Below are positions 54,439 through 62,028 of a stretch of 64,000 nucleotides of DNA, piece after piece. A model generated the notes under the pieces. The model ran no database searches and was not told the origin of the DNA. It worked only from the letters and a program-made list of their open reading frames with translations. The position numbers and the translations under genes were made by a program. Numbering within the stretch: the stretch's first letter is position 1; every line of letters begins with the position of its first letter. Source of the DNA: Paenibacillus barcinonensis (GTDB taxonomy: Bacteria; Bacillota; Bacilli; Paenibacillales; Paenibacillaceae); the NCBI RefSeq assembly GCF_003217495.1, contig NZ_QJSW01000011.1:1-64000 (forward strand). The letters run 5' to 3'.

Positions 54439-55329
54439 CTACTTTGACGGTTGGAGAATGTCAGCGAGCGCGGAGTCCAGCGAAGCATAAGTAAAGGTAA
54501 AGCCTTCCCTTTCCAGTCTGTCGGGGATAACCCAGCGACTTTTGAGCACCAGTTCCGTTTCCGTTCGAATAAACATCGCTCCCAGCTCAAGCATCCAGCG
54601 CGGGGAAGGCAATCCAACACGCACTCCCATCTGCTGCCTGAGGCTTGCCATCAGTTCTCGATTCGTCACTGGATGCGGCGATGATGCGTTGAACACCCCC
54701 TGCAACTGATGATGCTCCTGTAAAAACAACACCATACGAAACAAATCCTCGATATGAATCCAGCTGAACTGCTGGGTTCCTGTGCCCTGTGCGCCTCCAA
54801 GTCCAAAACGAACCAGATTCGTTAAGGGCTCCATCACCCCGCCTTTGCCAAGCACAATCGCAATGCGTAGCGCAACCTGACGTGTAGACGGCAAATGAAA
54901 TTCGAAGAATGCCTTCTCCCACGCCTTGGCTACCTCTACTGAAAATCCTGAACCGATCTCACCATCCTGCTCCGTCATCGGACGATCCTCTGCATGTCTG
55001 TAGATCGTTGCTGTACTGGAGTTAATCCACAATTCAGGAGCATGAACACAAGCCAGCAATGCTTCTCCAAGAATATGCGTCGTTTCCGTTCTGGAATCCA
55101 TAATGATTTTGCGGTTTTCATCTGTATAACGACAGTTCACCGACTTGCCGGCCAGATTAATTAGCAGCGCTGCTCCTTCAAGAGCCTGAGTGATCGCTCC
55201 TCGATCCTCCCAGGATATATGCCCCGGCTGACGTGAGATGATCAGCACGTCATATCCCAGCTTTTGAAATCTAGACGCAAAATCCTGACCTACAAATCCG
55301 GTTCCGCCTGCAAGCACAATCTTTTTCAT
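54439..55329 (-). CDS. TIGR01777-family NAD-dependent oxidoreductase
   Basis: A 296-residue extended-SDR relative of YfcH/SDR39U1. The N-terminus is IVLAGGTGFVGQDFA and the signature LLINLAGKSVNCRYTDENRK defines the family. The C-terminal DUF1731-like segment reads PSPRWMLELGAMFIRTET then ELVLKSRWVIPDRLEREGF. Function is unknown. It lies 196 bases upstream of the condensing enzyme and may or may not belong to that cluster. The 228 bases upstream of it hold no gene. Confidence 0.92.
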   Translation of the reverse strand: MKKIVLAGGTGFVGQDFASRFQKLGYDVLIISRQPGHISWEDRGAITQALEGAALLINLAGKSVNCRYTDENRKIIMDSRTETTHILGEALLACVHAPELWINSSTATIYRHAEDRPMTEQDGEIGSGFSVEVAKAWEKAFFEFHLPSTRQVALRIAIVLGKGGVMEPLTNLVRFGLGGAQGTGTQQFSWIHIEDLFRMVLFLQEHHQLQGVFNASSPHPVTNRELMASLRQQMGVRVGLPSPRWMLELGAMFIRTETELVLKSRWVIPDRLEREGFTFTYASLDSALADILQPSK

Positions 55330-55557
55330 GGTATCCCCTCACTTTCTGTAGAGGTGTCGCTTCCATTACCTAATGAATCACATCATCTTGCCTCTATATC
55401 AGATTAAACACTACAATGAAACATTTCGTTTGACGTGGCCCACACATTTTTTGCTATAACGCTTCAACCATCATACGTCTAAGCTTTATTCAGACACTCG
55501 GGTGCCGTTTGAAACATTCTTCTCCCTTAACCATCTATTAAGGGGCATTGAGACACC

Positions 55558-56076
55558 TTATCTTACACCAAGCGAATCATACAGCTTCTTTCGCTCTTCC
55601 TTTGCCCATGCATTCGTAACATCCTGCTCAAGCCGATATTGAAGCTCATCATGGAAGTCATGAATCATGTACCCTTCAGGCAGCTCGCCCAGCATGGCAG
55701 CAAAATCATACACCGGCAACGCTCGCTGCCCCTCACCAATCTGCTTCAGCCAGTTCATCCAGTCGTTCAGCGTAAGAATGCCTTCCTGCCATAATTCTGC
55801 TTGTAGTCCAAGCACATCCTGCAACTGCTCATATTGCAGTGAATCCGGGAAACGGCGACACGCCTTGACACCCAGCTCGTACAGCTCCATTGCGGCGCGG
55901 CGAGTGTCATGCATCAGCACGATCTCCAGACCCTCCAGGTAATCCTGAGCCATAATATGCTGCCCATCATCGTATAATAAAGGCGCCTGGGCCAACACAC
56001 GTATAATATCCTGCATCTCGTCGTTGGAAACGTTCTTTTGCTCCGCCAAAGCGGGTAATTGATATGCTGTAATCAT
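55558..56076 (-). CDS. Hypothetical protein
   Basis: A 172-residue acidic, mostly helical protein without signal peptide or membrane segment. GCAGGAG precedes the ATG. I do not recognise a family. It follows the YdcF-like gene's terminator, so it is an independent unit. Confidence 0.65.
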   Translation of the reverse strand: MITAYQLPALAEQKNVSNDEMQDIIRVLAQAPLLYDDGQHIMAQDYLEGLEIVLMHDTRRAAMELYELGVKACRRFPDSLQYEQLQDVLGLQAELWQEGILTLNDWMNWLKQIGEGQRALPVYDFAAMLGELPEGYMIHDFHDELQYRLEQDVTNAWAKEERKKLYDSLGVR

Positions 56077-56123
56077 CGTTCACTCCTGCCTTACTCTTGT
56101 ATTTATGTCGTAAGTATAACATG

Positions 56124-56163
56124 AAAAAAAGCAATGCTCCGCTTACTTGCAAGCAGGCATTGC
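56124..56163 (-). terminator. Terminator of the YdcF-like gene
   Basis: GCAATGC and GCATTGC (56157-56163 and 56131-56137) form the outer stem with an inner GCTT/AAGC, followed by TTTTTTT on the minus strand. Confidence 0.88.
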
Positions 56164-56204
56164 CTTTACATACATGAAGAAAATGAATCATTCCGCTTGC
56201 GCGT

Positions 56205-56954
56205 TTATCGGACAAACAAGTAAATCAGCGCCTTTACCGTCCCAAAATATTCTCGGATCATATTAATTGGCTTCAAATAGCCGGGCGAAGGAGCGGATAT
56301 GCCGTATTCAGCGGCGTAGCCGTTTTTGGCGGCGATATACTTTGCTCTGAACATATGATAGTCACTCGTCACAATCATAATTCGGGGGTGCTCGATACCC
56401 GCAGCATCCATTATTGTTTTGGAAAAAGCCAGATTCTCCTGTGTCGTGGTCGAGCGATCCTCCATCGTGATCTGAGCAGGGTCGATGCCCTGATCCACCA
56501 GATAATTTCTCATAGCAAGCGCTTCGGGAATGGATTCACCAGGTCCCTGTCCCCCTGAAACAATCACCGGGATCTGCGGATGACTTCGAATGTATTCGAG
56601 ACTGGCATCAAGACGCTGTTGCAAGGTCAACGTTAATTCCGTGCCTTTGATGCCCGAGCCCAGAATAATGACATAGTCGGCTTGCTCTACATCCTTCGCT
56701 CCCAGCTGGGTGAACACAAGTGCTTCAATAACAACAAAGGAAACTGCAATAACGCCGAACCCGGTCAACAATATGCGCCGGAGCCAGATATGTTTCTCAT
56801 AATCAATCCGTCTTAATATCATAAAAGTCACCGTAATCAAGGCAACAAATTGCACGGCAAAGTTCCAGCCCCAGAATACCAGTAAAAATCCTAGACATGC
56901 CAGCAGAATCCAGTCAACAATTCGTCCCTTCTCCCGTAAAAATTTCAGAATCAA
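56205..56954 (-). CDS. YdcF/SanA-family membrane protein (DUF218)
   Basis: A 249-residue protein with three N-terminal hydrophobic helices (within about 14-85) and an extracytoplasmic DUF218 domain. The domain shows YVIILGSGIKG, PVIVSGGQGPGE, the DRSTTTQENLAFS motif, and MIVTSDYHMFRAKYIA, all conserved in the family. Members are linked to envelope integrity. The next gene upstream lies 24 bases away on the same strand. Confidence 0.9.
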   Translation of the reverse strand: MILKFLREKGRIVDWILLACLGFLLVFWGWNFAVQFVALITVTFMILRRIDYEKHIWLRRILLTGFGVIAVSFVVIEALVFTQLGAKDVEQADYVIILGSGIKGTELTLTLQQRLDASLEYIRSHPQIPVIVSGGQGPGESIPEALAMRNYLVDQGIDPAQITMEDRSTTTQENLAFSKTIMDAAGIEHPRIMIVTSDYHMFRAKYIAAKNGYAAEYGISAPSPGYLKPINMIREYFGTVKALIYLFVR

Positions 56955-56978
56955 TGCAGTACCACTCCTTCCTAATAC

Positions 56979-57530
56979 TTATGCACATACAATCGTCAGT
57001 TTAGGCCAGTGTTCCTGCCAATTTTTTTGAAGAACACGTTTATTATAATAGGCTGCATCCTTGAAAGACGGGCTTTTGCGCACAACCAATGTGTATAAAT
57101 CCTCCAGCCCATAAGGAGCACAAATGCTGATATGGTCTTGTGCATCCAACTGCACAGCAATAGCCGTAACACGCTCAGGCCAGTAGCGCAGCGCATCCTC
57201 TGTAGAATGATATGGTGCATCGCCGTTGCGCAGATGCATTCTCGCTTGATTTTTAACCGACCACTTGTGATTGCCTGTAGCAGCACGCAGCCTATGCTCA
57301 AGCTGGATGTCCCGCTCCTCGGACAAGTTACCCGCATCATAATAGACCACATCAATATCACTGTGCAGCTCTCGTCTCGCATACCCATGAAGCTCATCCC
57401 ATATGTAATTGCGAATATAACCCGCACCAATATAACTGTCGGGCAACTGAAGCTCACGCACAAGGCTCAAATCCTGCATGATCTGCTCCTGCTGCCGTAG
57501 CATTCTGACCAGCTGTTCCTCGTAATGCAC
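56979..57530 (-). CDS. Nucleotidyltransferase-family protein (PF06042-like)
   Basis: A 183-residue protein with the nucleotidyltransferase core GAGYIRNYIWDELHG and SDIDVVYYD, where the aspartates would bind metal. The frame begins at a TTG (57545), but AGGAGG at 57537-57542 lies inside it, so I place the start at the GTG at 57530 (MHYEEQLVRML). The substrate is unknown. It is probably cotranscribed with the YdcF-like gene. Confidence 0.82.
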   Translation of the reverse strand: MHYEEQLVRMLRQQEQIMQDLSLVRELQLPDSYIGAGYIRNYIWDELHGYARRELHSDIDVVYYDAGNLSEERDIQLEHRLRAATGNHKWSVKNQARMHLRNGDAPYHSTEDALRYWPERVTAIAVQLDAQDHISICAPYGLEDLYTLVVRKSPSFKDAAYYNKRVLQKNWQEHWPKLTIVCA

Positions 57531-57621
57531 AGCATTCCTCCTCAACTCAGCCCTCTCTTACTCATGACCAACAGTCTCGCTTTTCATTGCTATTTTCCAA
57601 TATACCACGTTTCTAACCCTT

Positions 57622-57714
57622 GAATAAAATAAACAACTCCCCTCAAGCTGTTATTTTCAGGCACATCCATCGCGAATGCGCATTGAAAACTTACGGTTCC
57701 TGAGAGGAGTTGTT
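57622..57714 (-). terminator. Long inverted repeat acting as terminator after the AraC remnant
   Basis: AACAACTCCTCTCA (57701-57714) pairs with TGAGGGGAGTTGTT (57632-57645) on the minus strand, followed by TATTTTATTC. The loop of about 55 bases is long for a simple terminator. Confidence 0.6.
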
Positions 57715-57739
57715 ATACGTATACAACGATATATGAATT

Positions 57740-58083
57740 TTATTTAATCGGTATCCAGATCTGAGGCGGGTGATGCATGCCCCGATAGACTTCAAGCTCC
57801 GGCAGCCAGGCATGTTCATAAGGGTTGGAAGGGAGCCATTCCGTTACAATCTGCTTCCACAGCTTTTGCATGCCTTGGGGCATGGGCTCCTGCACCTCAA
57901 ATACCGCCCATTTGCTGGCTGGCAACGTCAATGAACATAGTCCTTCCTGCTGCTCGTCTGCATAGGTTGTGGCAATCGAGTATTCCATCTGTTTGTCCTG
58001 AATTTCACCTTGATCCACACAGACGCCAGCAAATGCTCTTCTATATACTGTACAGACTTCTGTATCGATTCAACCCAGTTCAT
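57740..58083 (-). pseudogene. Remnant of an AraC-GyrI-type regulator
   Basis: The region keeps both ends of a regulator. An ATG at 58083 after AAGGAG begins MNWVESIQKSVQYIEEHLLA, the N-terminus of an AraC-type HTH. From 58018 another frame (offset by two) encodes about 90 residues ending in a GyrI-like effector-binding domain: LPASKWAVFEVQEPMPQGMQ and YEHAWLPELEVYRG, ending PPQIWIPIK. The HTH and the front of the effector domain are missing, about 180 residues by comparison with full-length proteins. This is a deletion with a frame change. Confidence 0.75.
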
Positions 58084-58190
58084 GTGTTAGATCACTCCTT
58101 GCCCCCTATCATACAGGATGCAATGAGCAGAAGCCTGTCATTTCTTGCTTTCATCTGTCCAGTGGAGTCTGGTTCCGGCTTTGAAGCGGT

Positions 58191-59054
58191 TTACCCCCAC
58201 ATGCCAATCAGCAGAATTCCGCCAAAAATAACGATGGAACAGAGAATACGTTTCATGCCCTGCTGTTCTTTTAATAACCAGATACCGAGAAAAGCTGCAA
58301 ACACCGTCCCCACTTCCCGAAGTGGACCCAGTCTGGCCATCGGAGCTTGCTCCAGCGCAAACAGAAAGAGCAAATACGAGCCTGGGTTCAGCAAAGCTCC
58401 CAGCATAATAGTTGAACGATTCACCCTCCACTCTCGCCGCAGGCCACCCGAAGCGAGCAAGGCCGGTGTGAGTCCCGCTACAAAGCCGATATTTGTCACT
58501 TCCAGCAGTGCCAGCGGCGAGATATGCTGCAGATTTAATTTGTCTACAAAGACGTAACTGGTCGTGCAGAGCCCCACACATAAGGCCATCAGTATCGGCT
58601 TTGCCCCCTGAACCCCGGCTCCAGAAGCGGAAGCACGCCCCCAGCTCCCTACCCCGCTAAGAATTGTGAACCCGACAATCATGCAGCCGATGCCCATCCA
58701 GCCGTATACAGACAGCTTCTCCCCCAGAAAAGCAACCCCGATCAGAGGCACCAGCAGCGTGCTGGTACCCCGCATAATCGGATAGATCTGGGACAGATCG
58801 CCAAGCTCATAGGTCTGGGACAACAGCCATGAATATAACGCCTGCAGCCCCATCGACACGATTAACAAGCCATAGGCTGGCATTGTGAGCGACTCACGGG
58901 ACAATTCCACCACCAGCACAGGCAGCAGCAGCACCGTTGGAATCATCATAATGGACCAAAGAAACACACTTTTGTTCAAGCTTCGCTTCGTAAACATACT
59001 CCAGACAGCATGAGCCATCCCCGAAGCAAGCACCAGAATTAACGGTAAAATCAT
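58191..59054 (-). CDS. DMT-superfamily (EamA) transporter
   Basis: A 287-residue membrane protein with ten hydrophobic segments in two homologous halves, the EamA/DMT pattern. A Ser/Gly-rich loop (SWGRASASGAGVQGAKP) joins the halves, and the segment APMARLGPLREVGTVFAAFL in the second half is typical. Substrate is unknown; many relatives export amino acids or metabolites. It is separate from its neighbours. Confidence 0.88.
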   Translation of the reverse strand: MILPLILVLASGMAHAVWSMFTKRSLNKSVFLWSIMMIPTVLLLPVLVVELSRESLTMPAYGLLIVSMGLQALYSWLLSQTYELGDLSQIYPIMRGTSTLLVPLIGVAFLGEKLSVYGWMGIGCMIVGFTILSGVGSWGRASASGAGVQGAKPILMALCVGLCTTSYVFVDKLNLQHISPLALLEVTNIGFVAGLTPALLASGGLRREWRVNRSTIMLGALLNPGSYLLFLFALEQAPMARLGPLREVGTVFAAFLGIWLLKEQQGMKRILCSIVIFGGILLIGMWG

Positions 59055-59123
59055 GCTGTTAACGTTCCTCTCTTATGCTCTTGCTCATGCCTCTAAACTA
59101 TAATCCAAAATTCAATCTGGCTC

Positions 59124-60080
59124 TTAACAAACCTCAGGCTGATGCTCCGGCTGCTCCTTCACGACCGATCCGTCCTCCAGACGCAGCCAGGTATCAAACA
59201 TCCGATCACCCTCCCGCAGCTGAATGACACGCCCCCCGCGCAGCATGCCATCTCTGCCATAGGTGCTGTGACCGCTGGAACGTCCATAGCATAGATGAAT
59301 TCCATGGTATTGTCCGTGAAAATCATTCACATGATCGTGCCCACAGAACATGCCCATCACATCCCCCATCTCCAGCAGTGCAGCGAACAAACCTGAATTA
59401 ACTTGTGCAGCGCAGACAGGCTCAAATTTATGGCCATAACAGGTCTGCGTATCCCACATCGCTTGATATTCCGGGATCGGAATATGCAAAAACGCCAGGG
59501 CTGGCAGCTTATCCCCGCGACTGCGGCCGGGATTGACGCGTGTGGATTCATCCATCAGCCATCGGAGCTGACTCTGCTGAATCCAGCCATAACCCTCGAT
59601 TGATTCCACGGGCGAATAACTCCCCGAATCGAGCAGGTACAACACAGCTGCCGGAAGGCCGTCCGCTCCGGCAATCTCCAGCGTGTAATTGCCCATGCCT
59701 GCAATGTCACGCGGCCCCTCTTTCGTCACGCTGCAGGCATGCTCCCGAACAACCTGCATAAGCTCTGCTTGGGTAATTCGCTGCTCGGCATCATGGTTGC
59801 CGAACACAAATGCCCATGGAACTCCACACTGTTCCACAGCCGATACGGCATCACGAAAAGCCTGCTGCGGATGCTCGCATGCCTTGTTTCCCGGATCAAC
59901 GGGCCCGGTATAGATTACATCGCCAGTAAATACAACGAGATCGGGCTGCTCAAGCTCGATGATGTTCTGCATCAGCCGCCGGGTGCGAAGATCCTCAGGC
60001 CGCCCGTCTTTCCAGTGAAGATCGGTAAATTGTACGATGGTAAAGGTTCCATTTTCGCGAAAAGAAAGCTGTTTTGTCAA
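59124..60080 (-). CDS. Metallophosphoesterase
   Basis: A 318-residue calcineurin-like phosphoesterase. The dimetal motifs are visible in order: FTDLHWKDGRP, VVFTGDVIYTGP, VFGNHDAEQ, LAFLHIPIPEY and MFCGHDHVNDFHG. The upstream ATG at 60098 has no ribosome-binding site. A TTG at 60080 follows GGGGAGG by nine bases, so it is preferred. No signal peptide is seen. It resembles YkuE/PhoD-like or YvnB-type enzymes but the substrate is unknown. Confidence 0.88.
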   Translation of the reverse strand: MTKQLSFRENGTFTIVQFTDLHWKDGRPEDLRTRRLMQNIIELEQPDLVVFTGDVIYTGPVDPGNKACEHPQQAFRDAVSAVEQCGVPWAFVFGNHDAEQRITQAELMQVVREHACSVTKEGPRDIAGMGNYTLEIAGADGLPAAVLYLLDSGSYSPVESIEGYGWIQQSQLRWLMDESTRVNPGRSRGDKLPALAFLHIPIPEYQAMWDTQTCYGHKFEPVCAAQVNSGLFAALLEMGDVMGMFCGHDHVNDFHGQYHGIHLCYGRSSGHSTYGRDGMLRGGRVIQLREGDRMFDTWLRLEDGSVVKEQPEHQPEVC

Positions 60081-60135
60081 ATGTTTCGTCCTCCCCATAA
60101 TTTCTCGAAATGCTTTGTGTCGCTTTTAATCCTAA

Positions 60136-60170
60136 ATGTGGTTTCTAGTTAATTCATGTGGTTTTAAGTT
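60136..60170. repeat. Direct repeat in the metallophosphoesterase-DeoR intergenic region
   Basis: ATGTGGTTTCTAGTT (60136-60150) and ATGTGGTTTTAAGTT (60156-60170) match at 13 of 15 positions with a 20-base period. The spacing, close to two helical turns, and the divergent context fit an operator for the DeoR-type regulator. Confidence 0.5.
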
Positions 60171-60354
60171 GTTTTATATGATGCTACTCCCACTTTCTGC
60201 AACTGTCAATATATCTTTTAATAGATCTTTAAAGGTCAATTTGAATGCCATTCTTTGAATGAAATTGACAACCGGCTGTCAGCAAACTTACACTATAGAA
60301 AACAACAACAATCCACAACATTCAAGCGTTGAAATCATAAGGAGGACGGATCAG

Positions 60355-61134
60355 ATGTCTCTAACATACGAGGAACGGAAACACACCATTCTTACCCAGC
60401 TAGCTGTGCAAGGCAAAGTTCAGGTGCAGACATTGGCTCGGCTGTTTCAAGTATCCACGGAAACGATACGGCGTGATCTGGATCGTCTGGAGAAGGAAGG
60501 TGAGCTACGCAAGGTGTATGGCGGTGCTGTGCGCATACGCTCTGGCATGGTTGAGGCGCCTTTTCATAAACGTTCACAGCTTCAGCTTCAGGAAAAGCAG
60601 GCCATTGGCGCCGCAGCAGCTGCCCTGATTGAAGACGGCGAGACGATTATGCTGGACAATGGCACAACGACGATTGAGATTATGCGGCATCTGCAGCATC
60701 GTTCTCAAGTAACCGTCATAACCAATTCCGTTCCCATTCTAACCATTGCTATGGAGTCCTTTGCGGGAAAAATCATTTTTGCCGGGGGAGAAATTCATAC
60801 GGCGGTGCAAGCCTCTACCGGACCTGCGGCTCACGAGATGCTGGATCAATTCAAGGTTAATAAAGCGTTCATATCGGCTGGAGGCATTTCATTCTCGGAC
60901 GGTATCACGGATTACGTACTGGAGGAAGCTCTGATCTCGCGTAAAATGATGGAGAGGGCAGAGGAAGCGATTCTAGTGGCCGATCATACCAAGTTTGGAC
61001 GATCCACTTTTGCCAAAATCGCACCTGTGGAGCATATTTCCATGGTCATCACAGATTCAGGCTGCCCTGCCGAATGGATGGAACATTTGCGGCGGCTGGA
61101 GATTGAAACAATTATTCCGGTTAGAGCAATTTGA
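60355..61134 (+). CDS. DeoR-family transcriptional regulator
   Basis: A 259-residue repressor. The N-terminal winged HTH is VQTLARLFQVSTETIRRDLD followed by LEKEGELRKVYGGAV. The C-terminal DeoRC domain resembles phosphosugar isomerases (ETIMLDNGTTTIEIMRHL, VITNSVPI, KAFISAGGIS), and normally senses a sugar phosphate. The frame opens at 60259 but AAGGAGGA precedes the ATG at 60355. It is divergent from the metallophosphoesterase. Confidence 0.93.
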   Translation: MSLTYEERKHTILTQLAVQGKVQVQTLARLFQVSTETIRRDLDRLEKEGELRKVYGGAVRIRSGMVEAPFHKRSQLQLQEKQAIGAAAAALIEDGETIMLDNGTTTIEIMRHLQHRSQVTVITNSVPILTIAMESFAGKIIFAGGEIHTAVQASTGPAAHEMLDQFKVNKAFISAGGISFSDGITDYVLEEALISRKMMERAEEAILVADHTKFGRSTFAKIAPVEHISMVITDSGCPAEWMEHLRRLEIETIIPVRAI

Positions 61135-61193
61135 ACAAGCTATGTCATTTTACAAATGAACAATGAATATTCCATCACCCTGAATCGGTGGAT

Positions 61194-61491
61194 CTAACGA
61201 TAAGGCATGACAACACGTTTATCCCAAATCTGTACCTCGATATAACGCTCTGGCCCCTCCGCTCCTGTCTGATTCCATACTTGAGGCAGCTGTAAATTTC
61301 TCATATGCCATCTGCTCAAGTGATCTGCGTATCGTCATATAATCAGCGGAGCGCTGGCTCGCAAAGGTTTGGCCTGCCTGCCGAATTTGTGCTGAAGTCG
61401 CTTCTGCCTCCGCTACAGACAAACTGGACAAGTTTCGAAAAGGCCCCATTCTCTTCTCAAAATAATGATAAGCATCAAGTTTCTGCATCAC
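61194..61491 (-). pseudogene. Broken conserved gene with a frame change near the 3' end
   Basis: The frame from 61491 encodes 90 residues starting MMQKLDAYHYFEKRMGPFRN and stops at 61219. In the frame shifted by one, the same region ends with ERYIEVQIWDKRVVMPYR and a TAG at 61194, which looks like a genuine C-terminus. I recall longer relatives in Paenibacillus beginning in this way, so the gene probably lost its middle and shifted frame. The family has no known function. Confidence is limited because no relative could be aligned. Confidence 0.5.
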
Positions 61492-61608
61492 TGGCTCATC
61501 TCCTTGATCGTATATTAATTAGGAATTTTTAACCAAAAGTGATAAACTAAACCTGATTCATCCTGCAATAATCACCATTTCATTATCGTCGTAGAAGGAG
61601 GTCATCTT

Positions 61609-61875
61609 ATGTTTGGTGTAAGCGCAAAACAAGTTGAGGATCAACTGGTCATTTGCTATCAGTTTACCAAAATTGAAATTCCGCTCAACCAGATTACGTC
61701 AGTCACACTGGATGATACATATGGAGGCAGCGAACCCTCGGCTATTCGAATCGGCCCTGCACGGACAACCGAACGCATTCTGATCCGCACCACTCATCAA
61801 TCGTACATTCTATTTACAAATAGCGTGAATATGTTTTCCGTCATTCGGGCTATGCTTTCTGACTCAGCATCGTAG
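61609..61875 (+). CDS. SunI/YnzG-like small PH-domain protein
   Basis: An 88-residue protein resembling the C-terminal PH-like domain of the sublancin immunity protein SunI and the YnzG family. The shared pattern is IEIPLNQITSVTLDDTYGGSE then IRIGPA and YILFTNSV. Unlike SunI it has no membrane helix, and no sublancin-like precursor or transporter gene lies nearby. AAGGAGG precedes the ATG. An immunity role should not be assumed. Confidence 0.75.
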   Translation: MFGVSAKQVEDQLVICYQFTKIEIPLNQITSVTLDDTYGGSEPSAIRIGPARTTERILIRTTHQSYILFTNSVNMFSVIRAMLSDSAS

Positions 61876-61946
61876 CAGCATGCCTCCACAGATAAGTATC
61901 ATCCACTGCACACATTTACTTTATGATGTATCGCATAGAACACAGA

Positions 61947-61988
61947 AGAGCCATCGAACAGATCCTTAAAAATCCGATTGATGGCTCT
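61947..61988. terminator. Hairpin between the SunI-like and LuxR genes
   Basis: AGAGCCATC (61947-61955) and GATGGCTCT (61980-61988) form a nine-base stem with a 24-base loop that contains GGATT/AATCC. T-runs are poor on both sides, so it is a weak terminator for converging transcripts. Confidence 0.55.
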
Positions 61989-62028
61989 ATATCATGCAAT
62001 ATTTAATACGCTCCACAGCTTTTTATGA

